7,084 nucleotides of DNA from Candidatus Ethanoperedens thermophilum (lineage in GTDB: Archaea; Halobacteriota; Methanosarcinia; Methanosarcinales; EX4572-44), in assembly GCA_012910725.1 (NCBI GenBank), contig WNEG01000023.1, positions 7,609 to 14,692 of the forward strand, in the 5' to 3' direction. The position numbers and the translations under genes are program-made. Shown here piece after piece: positions 1 to 5,473 of the stretch. The notes under the pieces are model-generated. The model was given only the letters and a program-made list of their open reading frames with translations. It ran no database searches and was not told where the DNA came from. The stretch's first letter is position 1. Each line of letters begins with the position of its first letter.

Positions 1-23
1 TCTTGATTACGCAGTAATCAAGA
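1..23. repeat. Perfect triloop hairpin (family C palindrome)
   Basis: A perfect inverted repeat with left arm TCTTGATTAC, loop GCA and right arm GTAATCAAGA. It lies 17 bases beyond the ribC stop codon. It matches the palindromes at 2478-2498 and 6817-6838 and is therefore probably the edge of another hairpin array continuing outside the window. It could act at the 3' end of the ribC transcript, but no T-run is visible within the window. Confidence 0.85.
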
Positions 24-40
24 AATGATACAGTGCCAGT

Positions 41-502
41 TTAGAGTCTCACTGCCCCAACATCCTCAAAGCCCTGTCGCTGTCCTGTTCCAGCTTCTGC
101 TTCAAGTTTTTTAGGATACAGCAGCAGTTTCACTGCATTTTGAGCATGTTCACGCGTTCGTTGTTCTGCAAGCCACACAAGTTGTTTTTCATCCTCGGCT
201 TCGTCTTCATACACAAACACTTCGATGATGTGTGTGTTTGTCATCAGCTGTGCAATGATGTGTCCCTGTGATGCTTCATGAGCACAGGTTTTATCAATTA
301 CCTGTGCTCCAGGCATTCCAAGCGACAGGACAATATCGCAGCCATGCTCTTCTATGAGCTTTTTGGCAGCTACAGGCAGGTCTTTTACTCCTGGTACCAC
401 ATATCTCTTGATTTCCACTGAAGCATGTTTTTTTATTTCATCAATAGCAATCGCACCCATGTCAACACGTGCAAAGGTGGTATCTGCAACACCAATTTTC
501 AT
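41..502 (-). CDS. ribC: Archaeal-type riboflavin synthase
   Basis: Final step of riboflavin synthesis: two molecules of 6,7-dimethyl-8-ribityllumazine dismutate to riboflavin and 5-amino-6-ribitylaminouracil, in the cytosol. The archaeal enzyme is related to lumazine synthase rather than to the bacterial trimeric RibE, and forms pentamers. The 153-residue product matches the Methanocaldococcus type from end to end as I recall it: an N-terminal DTTFARVDMG segment (residues 8-17), VPGVKDLPVA (37-46), LGMPG (61-65), CAHEAS near 73-78, AQLMTN, IEVFVYEDEA, and a C-terminal RQGFED motif. An in-frame TAG directly before the ATG fixes the start. No Shine-Dalgarno site stands at the usual distance; the ATGA overlap with the small frame upstream suggests coupled translation. 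It is the last gene of that small minus-strand cluster. Confidence 0.96.
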   Translation of the reverse strand: MKIGVADTTFARVDMGAIAIDEIKKHASVEIKRYVVPGVKDLPVAAKKLIEEHGCDIVLSLGMPGAQVIDKTCAHEASQGHIIAQLMTNTHIIEVFVYEDEAEDEKQLVWLAEQRTREHAQNAVKLLLYPKKLEAEAGTGQRQGFEDVGAVRL

Positions 503-600
503 CTACATTGCGCAAGGAGACTCAACCCAAGATAACTGGGGGGAATTGCGCGCACCTCCTGTATTATTCCCTTTTCTGTTCTGTCCATTCTCTCTTTCAC
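499..600 (-). CDS. Possible 33-residue small protein coupled to ribC
   Basis: Not recognised. A short frame starts at GTG (600-598), with an in-frame ATG at 588 as the alternative giving 29 residues, and stops at TGA (501-499). Its GTG overlaps the TGA of the upstream frame (GTGA) and its TGA overlaps the ribC ATG (ATGA), the junctions expected in a tightly packed, translationally coupled operon. The product has a charged N-terminus (residues 1-13) and then a mostly uncharged, leucine-rich stretch containing PPSYLGLSLLAQ. It could be a genuine small protein, a leader peptide controlling ribC translation, or chance. A strong SD-like GGAGGTG lies inside it at 560-554. Nothing but the junctions supports coding, so confidence is modest. 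Confidence 0.4.
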   Translation of the reverse strand: MKERMDRTEKGIIQEVRAIPPSYLGLSLLAQCR

Positions 601-866
601 GATTGTAAAATACGATTCTCTTCATTTTCTTTTCCTCCATAAATCTGATGCAACCAACACATTGTCAGCCCCTTTCGCCTGCACGCCTGCGAGCAGATGT
701 TTTGGGAAAGAATCTCCCGTTCGAGATCAACGATTCTGTTGACTGCGTCATCGTTGATGTCAACAACAATTGTCAGTTTTCGTTTAGACATGTATGATTG
801 AACTGGCGGTATTTTTATTAATAGTTCTTCCTGTACGTCTCCGAATATGCATTCTGCTATACCCAT
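597..866 (-). CDS. Hypothetical small protein, start uncertain
   Basis: Not recognised. The frame ends at TGA (599-597). Start candidates are ATG at 890 (97 residues), 866 (89) and 791 (64); I give 866 as a middle choice because it lies downstream of the likely transcription start (about 900) and its N-terminus MGIAECIFGDVQEEL looks protein-like. None has a clear Shine-Dalgarno site. In the middle there is an amphipathic strand-helix pattern (KLTIVVDINDDAVNRIVDLE), then a basic section with three cysteines (CSQAC and a later C), then a charged C-terminus. A metal site is possible but unproven. It is preceded by a good TATA box and overlaps the next frame by GTGA, so it probably heads the ribC transcript. 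Confidence 0.5.
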   Translation of the reverse strand: MGIAECIFGDVQEELLIKIPPVQSYMSKRKLTIVVDINDDAVNRIVDLEREILSQNICSQACRRKGLTMCWLHQIYGGKENEENRILQS

Positions 867-922
867 ATTGGATGTCGATTTTTGACACATCTTTGAAACA
901 CAAGTTATAGGATGTTGAAGTT

Positions 923-932
923 GATATAAATT
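923..932 (-). promoter_or_regulatory. TATA box for the ribC cluster
   Basis: On the minus strand this reads AATTTATATC, a close match to an archaeal TATA box and the best in this gap. Its expected transcription start, about 26 bases on, falls near 900, ahead of all start candidates of the first small frame. It lies between the tRNA-Pro 3' end and that frame, so it most likely drives the small frames plus ribC. Confidence 0.6.
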
Positions 933-968
933 TAGGCTGTCTGAAAAGAACAGATAATTTCTTAAGCC

Positions 969-973
969 AAAAA
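969..973 (-). terminator. Possible T-run terminator after tRNA-Pro
   Basis: Five consecutive T residues on the minus strand begin 25 bases past the tRNA 3' end. Archaeal RNA polymerase often stops at T-rich tracts without a hairpin. This is a positional guess only. Confidence 0.25.
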
Positions 974-998
974 GCTGAATTTGATGGTTTTCCAAGAA

Positions 999-1073
999 TG
1001 GGATAGCGCGGATTTGAACCGCAGTCCAAGCCTCCCAAAGGCCCGAGGATTGTCCAGGCTACCCTACTATCCC
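999..1073 (-). tRNA. tRNA-Pro (anticodon UGG)
   Basis: The minus strand folds into a complete 75-base cloverleaf. The acceptor stem GGGATAG pairs perfectly with CTATCCC, with discriminator A at position 999. The anticodon stem is GGGCC with GGCTT (two G-U pairs), and the 7-base loop TTTGGGA puts anticodon TGG at 1037-1035 followed by G37, as expected for proline. The T arm has GCGG and CCGC around TTCAAAT, closed by one T-G pair, and the variable loop is 4 bases. The D loop has the GG pair. There is no intron and no encoded 3' CCA (TTC follows), so CCA is added after transcription. Confidence 0.96.
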
Positions 1074-1114
1074 AACAACGATTAAGACGCTGTTATTAAT
1101 AATAGCAGCACCTG

Positions 1115-1124
1115 ATATATACTT
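1115..1124 (-). promoter_or_regulatory. Likely TATA box for tRNA-Pro
   Basis: The minus strand reads AAGTATATAT, whose predicted start near 1093 would leave a leader of about 20 bases to be removed by RNase P. A second AT-rich stretch at 1093-1104 (TATTATTAATAA) is about 26 bases ahead of the mature 5' end and is the alternative. Either way the tRNA seems to have a promoter independent of aroA. Confidence 0.45.
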
Positions 1125-1140
1125 TGCGTGATTGGTATAT

Positions 1141-2418
1141 TCAATGCACGGTCTCAATATTTGCACCAAGCCTCTTCATACGCTCAAAAAAATCAGGATA
1201 GGAAATGCCAACCGATTCAGCAGTATCAATTACAGTACCACCTGCTGCCATACCAGCAAGAGTAAGTGCCATCACAATTCGATGGTCATCCCAACCGCAA
1301 AGATCAGTACCATGAAGCTTTGAGCCTTTAAGTATTAGTTTATCTGTTTCTTCTCTCACATTTGCACCCATTTTTCCAAGCTCTGCTGCCATCGCATGCA
1401 AACGATCTGTCTCCTTGTATCGAACATGCTCAGCATTTTCAATGACAGTAACGCCATCAGCGAGAACACCGAGTACTGCAAGAGTCGGAACAAGATCTGG
1501 CGTCAAACCAACATCAATCGTACAACCATGAAGCTTGCTCTGTTTAACAGTCACAACTCCCTGTTTTTTATGCCACTGTATATCTGCACCCATCTCTTCA
1601 AGTATTGAAATAATCGCAGAATCGCCCTGGGCCGTTGGATACATGTTTTTTACAGTAACATCGCCAAACAATGCACCTGCTGCAAGTAAGTATGATGCAG
1701 ATGAAAAATCACCAGGCACCTGATACACAGGTACATCAAACTGCTGGCTCCCTTCTACCATAAAAGTAAGATTTGCACCCTCACCAATCGCCACACGTGC
1801 ACCTGCAAGTTCAAGCATTTCAAGAGTAATATCAACATAAGGTCGTGACTTCAATTCACCACGAACAACTATCTCAGTATCGTTTTCAGCAAGACAACAA
1901 GCTATAAGAAGTCCAGTAATAAACTGTGAACTTACCGAGCCATCAATAAACGTCTTTCCACCACGAAGCTTGCCCCGCACCACAACAGGTGCCATGCCAT
2001 TATTACGCGTCGAAAATGCCTCGGCACCAAGATCATTCAAAGCAAGCAAAAGCGGATCGTTTGGACGCTTTCGTATGGATGCATCACCATTCAATACCAC
2101 AGCACCATCAACAAGTGAAGAAATTGCAGTCATTATCCGAAGGGTGGTGCCTGAATTTCCCACATCAACAACATCATCAGGGGTAGCCACTTTTCCATGC
2201 ACACCAGCAATACGAATCACATCACCGACACGCTCAACATCTGCTCCAAATAGATGGCATGCGTGCATCGTCCTCTGTGTGTCATCTGAAACCAGGGGAT
2301 TGTGCACAGTTGTGTTTTTAGCAAGCGAAGCAATCGCGATAGCTCGATGCGTATAACTCTTGGAAGGAGGTGCATCAACCATACCCTCAATCACAGAGGA
2401 AGATATTTTCACATTCAT
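1141..2418 (-). CDS. aroA: 3-phosphoshikimate 1-carboxyvinyltransferase (EPSP synthase)
   Basis: Sixth step of the shikimate pathway: shikimate-3-phosphate plus PEP gives EPSP and phosphate, leading to chorismate and aromatic amino acids; cytosolic. The 425-residue product is full length. Visible motifs: PPSKSYTHR (17-25, binding both substrates), GNSGTTLR (87-94), IRKRPNDPL (from 115), SSQF (163-166), GDFSSASYLLAAG (236-248), TPDLVP with the conserved catalytic Asp (about 308), RYKETDR (333-339) and DDHRIVMA (377-384). The start at ATG 2418 gives the usual short N-terminus before PPSKS. The frame stays open to a GTG at 2478, but that lies inside a repeat hairpin, so I reject it. There is no strong Shine-Dalgarno site. 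It stands alone between tRNA-Pro and a repeat array, without an obvious TATA box. Confidence 0.97.
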   Translation of the reverse strand: MNVKISSSVIEGMVDAPPSKSYTHRAIAIASLAKNTTVHNPLVSDDTQRTMHACHLFGADVERVGDVIRIAGVHGKVATPDDVVDVGNSGTTLRIMTAISSLVDGAVVLNGDASIRKRPNDPLLLALNDLGAEAFSTRNNGMAPVVVRGKLRGGKTFIDGSVSSQFITGLLIACCLAENDTEIVVRGELKSRPYVDITLEMLELAGARVAIGEGANLTFMVEGSQQFDVPVYQVPGDFSSASYLLAAGALFGDVTVKNMYPTAQGDSAIISILEEMGADIQWHKKQGVVTVKQSKLHGCTIDVGLTPDLVPTLAVLGVLADGVTVIENAEHVRYKETDRLHAMAAELGKMGANVREETDKLILKGSKLHGTDLCGWDDHRIVMALTLAGMAAGGTVIDTAESVGISYPDFFERMKRLGANIETVH

Positions 2419-2440
2419 AGTCAATATGGATCCTTGTATT

Positions 2441-2462
2441 CTTGATGGTACCTTGATGGTAC
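2441..2462. repeat. 11-bp direct repeat upstream of aroA
   Basis: CTTGATGGTAC occurs twice back to back (2441-2451 and 2452-2462), 23 to 44 bases before the aroA start. It resembles neither the hairpin arms nor a TATA box. It could be a regulator site or a simple duplication. Confidence 0.6.
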
Positions 2463-2477
2463 TTTCATTGCTGCGCA

Positions 2478-2670
2478 CTTGATTACTTCGTAATCAAGAG
2501 TTATTTCTGCTCGCGTTGTGTGCAACCAAGATTCGTTATTTCTGCTCGCGTTGTGTGCAACCAAGATTCGTTATTTCTGCTCGCGTTGTGTGCAGTTGCT
2601 GGTAATTTCTGTACACGGGGTGTGCAGTACTTGCGCAATCAAGAGTTATTTCTACTCACGCTGTGTGTAG
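2478..2670. repeat. Hairpin repeat array 1 (between speA and aroA)
   Basis: Fills nearly the whole gap between the speA stop and the aroA promoter region. It begins with a perfect hairpin (left arm CTTGATTAC, loop TTC, right arm GTAATCAAG, 2478-2498). Then come three copies of a hairpin with arms TGCTCGC and GTGTGCA around GTT, then 2609-2627 (CTGTACAC, loop GGG, GTGTGCAG; one G-T pair), and 2652-2670 (CTACTCAC, loop GCT, GTGTGTAG; one T-T mismatch). Linkers carry AGTTATTT. It has the same sense as the arrays at 5095 and 6817. It may sit in the 3' UTR of speA. Confidence 0.85.
2501..2594. repeat. 35-bp tandem repeat, 2.7 copies
   Basis: Two identical 35-base units (2501-2535, 2536-2570) and a third identical for its first 24 bases (2571-2594). 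Each holds one hairpin with arms TGCTCGC and GTGTGCA, loop GTT. Identity across copies points to a recent duplication inside array 1. Confidence 0.9.
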
Positions 2671-2680
2671 TGTGTAGTTT

Positions 2681-4561
2681 TTATGCGTTCAAATATGTGT
2701 GTTTTCCCAGTTCTTTTTCATATAACTTAATGAAGTTTTCTGTTTCAGTTGTTTGCTCTCTTTCTTTAAGTGCTTTGTTGAGGGTTTTTAGTAACTCTGT
2801 TGTTTCATATTTCATGTTGTTTAATACGTTTGCTGTAGTATCTGAAGGAATGATGTGTTTTATGTACCAGTTATCGTTGTTCTTTTGTGTGATGTGTACT
2901 TCGTTAACAGCCCCGAATAGATTATGGTAGTCCCCCATTGTATCCTGGTATGCTCCTATCAGTGTTATTGCCAGGTAGTAGGGGTCATGGTTTAGGTGAT
3001 GCAGTTCAAGCAGTTCTTTAGTGTGCGTCTGGTCGACGAACTGGTTTATTTCACCGTCAGAATCGCAGGTGAGATCTATAATCGTTCCTTTGCATGTTGG
3101 TTTTTCGTTTAGTCTGTGAATTGGTAGTATTGGAAATAATTGATCAATTGCCCATGAATCTGGTATCGATTGGAATATTGAGAAATTTCCAAGATATTTA
3201 TTTGATAGGTATTTTTCAAGCTTACATATCTGTTCTGATGTGTTGTCTTCTTTTGAAGCAAAAGATGTGACGCACTGGCAGATTTTCCAGAACAACGTCT
3301 CACCTTTTGATTTTTCTTCAAGCCCAAGCTGTCCAAGGTTAAACAGGTTAATGAGTTCTTCTTTTAATTCAATTGCAGCAGGATAATACTCTTCATAGTT
3401 TTTGATATTGATATTGTGGTAGCAGTCATGCAATTCATGCACAATTGAAGAGTCTTTTTCGCTTACAGTGACCTCCTCGTATTGTTTCACATTTTTCCTG
3501 CCAGGTATATTAATTATTAACATGGAGTGGTGAGCAGCAATGGCTCTACCGCTTTCAGAAATTATTGTTGGGTAGGGCACGTTTTCTTCGTCGCAAATTG
3601 TTTTTAGAGTGCTAACAACGTTATTTGCATATTCTTGTAGCGTGTAGTTGATACTTGAAGAAGAGGAAGTTTTACTGCTATCGTAATTAACACCCAGTCC
3701 CCCTCCAATATCGAAGTATTGAATGTTTGCACCCATTGTCTGCAACTTTACATAGATGCGGGCAGCTTCCTTGACCGCCTTTTGGATATGGCTGACAGCA
3801 GTTATCTGGGAGCCTATGTGAAAGTGAAGCATGTTAAGAGAGGAGAGCATCTCGTTATCCTCCAATGTCTTTATTACCTCAAGTATTTCGGTTGTGTTAA
3901 GCCCGAATTTTGAAGTATCACCCCCGGATGATTCCCATTTGCCGCTTCCTTTTGAATAAAGCTTTGTGCGAATTCCAATCTGCGGGATAACATTCAGTTC
4001 TTTTGCAGTATCAATTATCAGCCTGGTTTCGCTCACGTCATCAATAACAATTATAGTATTTTTATTAAATTGTATTGTTTTAAGTGCTAATGTTATGTAT
4101 GCATCATCTTTGCAGCCGTTGCACAGCAGATGCACATCATATTGTGCCTGGTAGGGTATGGCAAGGAGAAGCTCTGGCTTGCTTCCAACCTCAAGACCGA
4201 AAATAAGCGGCAAACCTGGATGCAGCAACCCCTCTATTACCTCTCGACGCTGATTAACCTTAACAGGAAATGCACTGTGATACGTGCCACCATAACCAGA
4301 CTCGCCAATAGAACGTAAAAAAGCACTGTGTACATCCCTGAGACGTTCGTGTAACAACTGTGGAAACCGTAAGAGAAAAGGTGGTTTCAGGTTCATTTCA
4401 TTTAGCTTCCCGACGATGTCAACAAGCTCTATCCAGTATGGGCTATCCTTCTTTGTTGCTATCGTGAGATTGCCGTTTTCTGAGATGCCAAAGTAACCAC
4501 TGCCCCAGTAAGAAATTCCATAAAGCTCTGCCGAATCTTCAATTCTCCACAACCTGACCAC
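2681..4561 (-). CDS. speA: Biosynthetic arginine decarboxylase (PLP-dependent)
   Basis: Decarboxylates L-arginine to agmatine, for polyamine synthesis and, in archaea, for the agmatidine of tRNA-Ile2. The protein is 626 residues with a GTG start at 4561, giving an N-terminus just before WRIEDSAELYGI, where this family usually begins; a TTG at 4600 (639 residues) is the alternative directly after an in-frame TAA. Visible are FPVKVNQ with the PLP lysine (about 101), GLEVGSKPEL, CNGCKD, SSGGDTSKFGL, LHFHIGSQ (245-252), DIGGGLGV (284-291), SESGRA (335-340), LTCDSDG with the active-site Cys (about 499), GAYQ...GDYHNLFG (536-550) and a C-terminal HTYL. No key residue is missing. Most archaea use a pyruvoyl enzyme, so this bacterial type is unusual. 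It lies 84 bases after thioredoxin, probably with it in one transcript. The array starts 10 bases past its stop. Confidence 0.96.
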   Translation of the reverse strand: MVRLWRIEDSAELYGISYWGSGYFGISENGNLTIATKKDSPYWIELVDIVGKLNEMNLKPPFLLRFPQLLHERLRDVHSAFLRSIGESGYGGTYHSAFPVKVNQRREVIEGLLHPGLPLIFGLEVGSKPELLLAIPYQAQYDVHLLCNGCKDDAYITLALKTIQFNKNTIIVIDDVSETRLIIDTAKELNVIPQIGIRTKLYSKGSGKWESSGGDTSKFGLNTTEILEVIKTLEDNEMLSSLNMLHFHIGSQITAVSHIQKAVKEAARIYVKLQTMGANIQYFDIGGGLGVNYDSSKTSSSSSINYTLQEYANNVVSTLKTICDEENVPYPTIISESGRAIAAHHSMLIINIPGRKNVKQYEEVTVSEKDSSIVHELHDCYHNINIKNYEEYYPAAIELKEELINLFNLGQLGLEEKSKGETLFWKICQCVTSFASKEDNTSEQICKLEKYLSNKYLGNFSIFQSIPDSWAIDQLFPILPIHRLNEKPTCKGTIIDLTCDSDGEINQFVDQTHTKELLELHHLNHDPYYLAITLIGAYQDTMGDYHNLFGAVNEVHITQKNNDNWYIKHIIPSDTTANVLNNMKYETTELLKTLNKALKEREQTTETENFIKLYEKELGKHTYLNA

Positions 4562-4608
4562 CTGAAAATATATCTTGAAGTGATCACCCGGTGTACACAA
4601 GCATTACC

Positions 4609-4623
4609 AAATTAAAACAAAAC
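4609..4623 (-). terminator. T-rich tract between trxA and speA
   Basis: The minus strand reads GTTTTGTTTTAATTT, starting 22 bases after the thioredoxin stop. Such U-rich tracts can end archaeal transcripts, but no clear separate speA promoter follows it, so read-through into speA is equally likely. Confidence 0.25.
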
Positions 4624-4645
4624 AGGGATGGACATAAACGATGAT

Positions 4646-4969
4646 CTATAGATACTTAGCAATGGTTCCTTCTATCTGTTTTTTTGGTGCTACGCCTATC
4701 ATGTTATCTACAAGCTTTCCATCTTTAAAGAACAATATAGTAGGTATTGCCATTATCTGGTGCTTCATTGAAGTTTCTGGGTTCTCATCCACATTTAATT
4801 TGCCAATGACAACTCTACCTGCATACTCATTTGCCAATTGTTGTAGTATAGGGGTGAGCATCTGGCAAGGCCCACACCATTCTGCCCAACAATCAATAAG
4901 TACTAAAGAGTTTTTTTGAGTAATTTCATCAATATTAGAATCTGTTATGTGATTCATACCTTCTGCCAT
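4646..4969 (-). CDS. trxA: Thioredoxin
   Basis: Small cytosolic dithiol-disulfide oxidoreductase that reduces protein disulfides. The 107-residue product is a single thioredoxin fold of normal length. The redox motif WCGPC is at 31-35, the cis-proline is in AIPT (Pro76), and LNVDENPE (58-65) and the FFKDGK turn are typical. A further cysteine at 27 (LIDCWAEWC) takes the place of the more usual Phe, a substitution I know from other thioredoxins. The start at ATG 4969 is chosen because GAGGT stands 8 bases before it; the frame stays open five codons further to a TTG, which would place that site inside the gene. It has its own TATA box and probably leads a transcript with speA. Its electron donor is not in the window. 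Confidence 0.96.
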   Translation of the reverse strand: MAEGMNHITDSNIDEITQKNSLVLIDCWAEWCGPCQMLTPILQQLANEYAGRVVIGKLNVDENPETSMKHQIMAIPTILFFKDGKLVDNMIGVAPKKQIEGTIAKYL

Positions 4970-4977
4970 AATTTTTA

Positions 4978-4982
4978 ACCTC
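4978..4982 (-). promoter_or_regulatory. Ribosome binding site deciding the thioredoxin start
   Basis: GAGGT on the minus strand, 8 bases before ATG 4969. It excludes the upstream TTG (4984) as start, since that codon precedes the site. Confidence 0.7.
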
Positions 4983-5012
4983 AAGTTATTTTATCCAGCG
5001 TTTGTTTTGTTA

Positions 5013-5022
5013 GTATAAAACT
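5013..5022 (-). promoter_or_regulatory. TATA box of thioredoxin (and speA)
   Basis: The minus strand reads AGTTTTATAC. The expected transcription start about 26 bases on (near 4991) gives a short leader of about 22 bases that includes the GAGGT site. It is placed outside the hairpin array that fills the rest of the divergent gap. Confidence 0.55.
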
Positions 5023-5094
5023 ATTATGTTCAGTGTCCTCGCAGCGATTACCGTGGGAAACTGTGTGATTGCACTCTCCTGTTACTGGTTATTT

Positions 5095-5418
5095 CTATTC
5101 ACGTTGTGTATAGTTCTGTACAACGAAGTTGTGCAGTGCTTCGTAATCGAAAGTTGTTTTCTGCACTCGTTTGCTCCGCAATCGAAAGTTGTTTCCGTAC
5201 ACGGAGTGTGCGGTTCTGTACAACGAAGTTGTGCAGTGCTTGCGTAATCGAGAGTTATTTCTATTCACGTTGTGTGTGGTTCTGTACAACGAAGTTGTGC
5301 AGCAATCAAGAATTATTTCTATTCACGTTGTGTGTGGTTCTGTACAACGAAGTTGTGCAGCAATCGAGAGTTATTTCCGCACACAAAGTGTGTGGTTCTG
5401 CAGAACAAAGTTGTGCAG
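5095..5418. repeat. Hairpin repeat array 2 (between trxA and hps)
   Basis: At least eleven triloop hairpins in 324 bases. Type A (arms CTGTACAAC and GTTGTGCAG, loop GAA, one G-T pair) is at 5116, 5216, 5282 and 5340, with a variant at 5398 (CTGCAGAAC, loop AAA). Type B precedes A by two T residues: 5095 (CTATTCAC/GTGTATAG, loop GTT), 5195 (CCGTACAC/GTGTGCGG, loop GGA), 5261 and 5319 (CTATTCAC/GTGTGTGG, loop GTT) and 5377 (CCGCACAC/GTGTGTGG, loop AAA). Type C is at 5167-5185 (TCGTTTGC/GCAATCGA, loop TCC). The stretch 5023-5094 between the thioredoxin TATA box and the array holds nothing I recognise. The gap of about 500 bases has no gene. Confidence 0.9.
5261..5418. repeat. 58-bp composite tandem unit
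   Basis: Units start at 5261, 5319 and 5377 (the last without linker). Each is a 19-base B hairpin, TT, a 21-base A hairpin and a 16-base linker (CAATCAAGAATTATTT or a close variant). The linker begins with the right arm of the C palindrome, so the third hairpin looks half-deleted. Earlier units at 5095 and 5195 have the same order but longer linkers. Confidence 0.85.
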
Positions 5419-5439
5419 GTGTGAAACACATACCAAAGG

Positions 5440-5450
5440 ATTAATAATAC
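5440..5450 (+). promoter_or_regulatory. Putative TATA box of the HPS-RraA gene
   Basis: ATTAATAATAC, preceded by purines, is centred about 28 bases before the GTG start. The transcript would begin at or within a few bases of that codon, so the mRNA is probably leaderless. No Shine-Dalgarno site is visible in the space between. Confidence 0.5.
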
Positions 5451-5473
5451 TTCTTTTACACATAACAGTAAAG

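Noticed and set aside
503..596. FMN riboswitch upstream of ribC
   Set aside because: The conserved RFN core is not seen, the space is short and appears to be coding; FMN riboswitches are not expected in archaea.
784..1038. 84-codon minus-strand frame over the tRNA
   Set aside because: It runs through the tRNA-Pro gene and in a different frame through the small gene before ribC; no start signal.
1970..2356. 128-codon plus-strand frame opposite aroA
   Set aside because: It is the antisense shadow of a highly conserved gene, without promoter or ribosome site and with a low-complexity Ser/Thr-rich product.
2419..2478. Longer aroA start at GTG 2478
   Set aside because: The codon lies in the arm of a repeat hairpin, and the added 20 residues precede the normal family N-terminus.
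2478..2670. Insertion sequence or MITE remnants
   Set aside because: No transposase, no long terminal inverted repeats enclosing the array and no evident target duplication; many small hairpins fit better than one element.
2520..2930. 136-codon plus-strand frame over array 1 and the end of speA
   Set aside because: It consists of translated repeats followed by the antisense of speA; its hydrophobic look comes from T-rich sequence.
5095..5418. CRISPR array
   Set aside because: There is no constant repeat separated by unique spacers; the spaces themselves are repeated, the period changes (100, 66, 58, 58) and no cas gene is present.
5171..5473. N-terminal extension of the HPS-RraA protein by about 100 residues
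   Set aside because: The extension is translated repeat array (Cys- and Val-rich peptides recurring in shifted frames) with no resemblance to the family; homology starts at the GTG at 5474, behind a TATA box.
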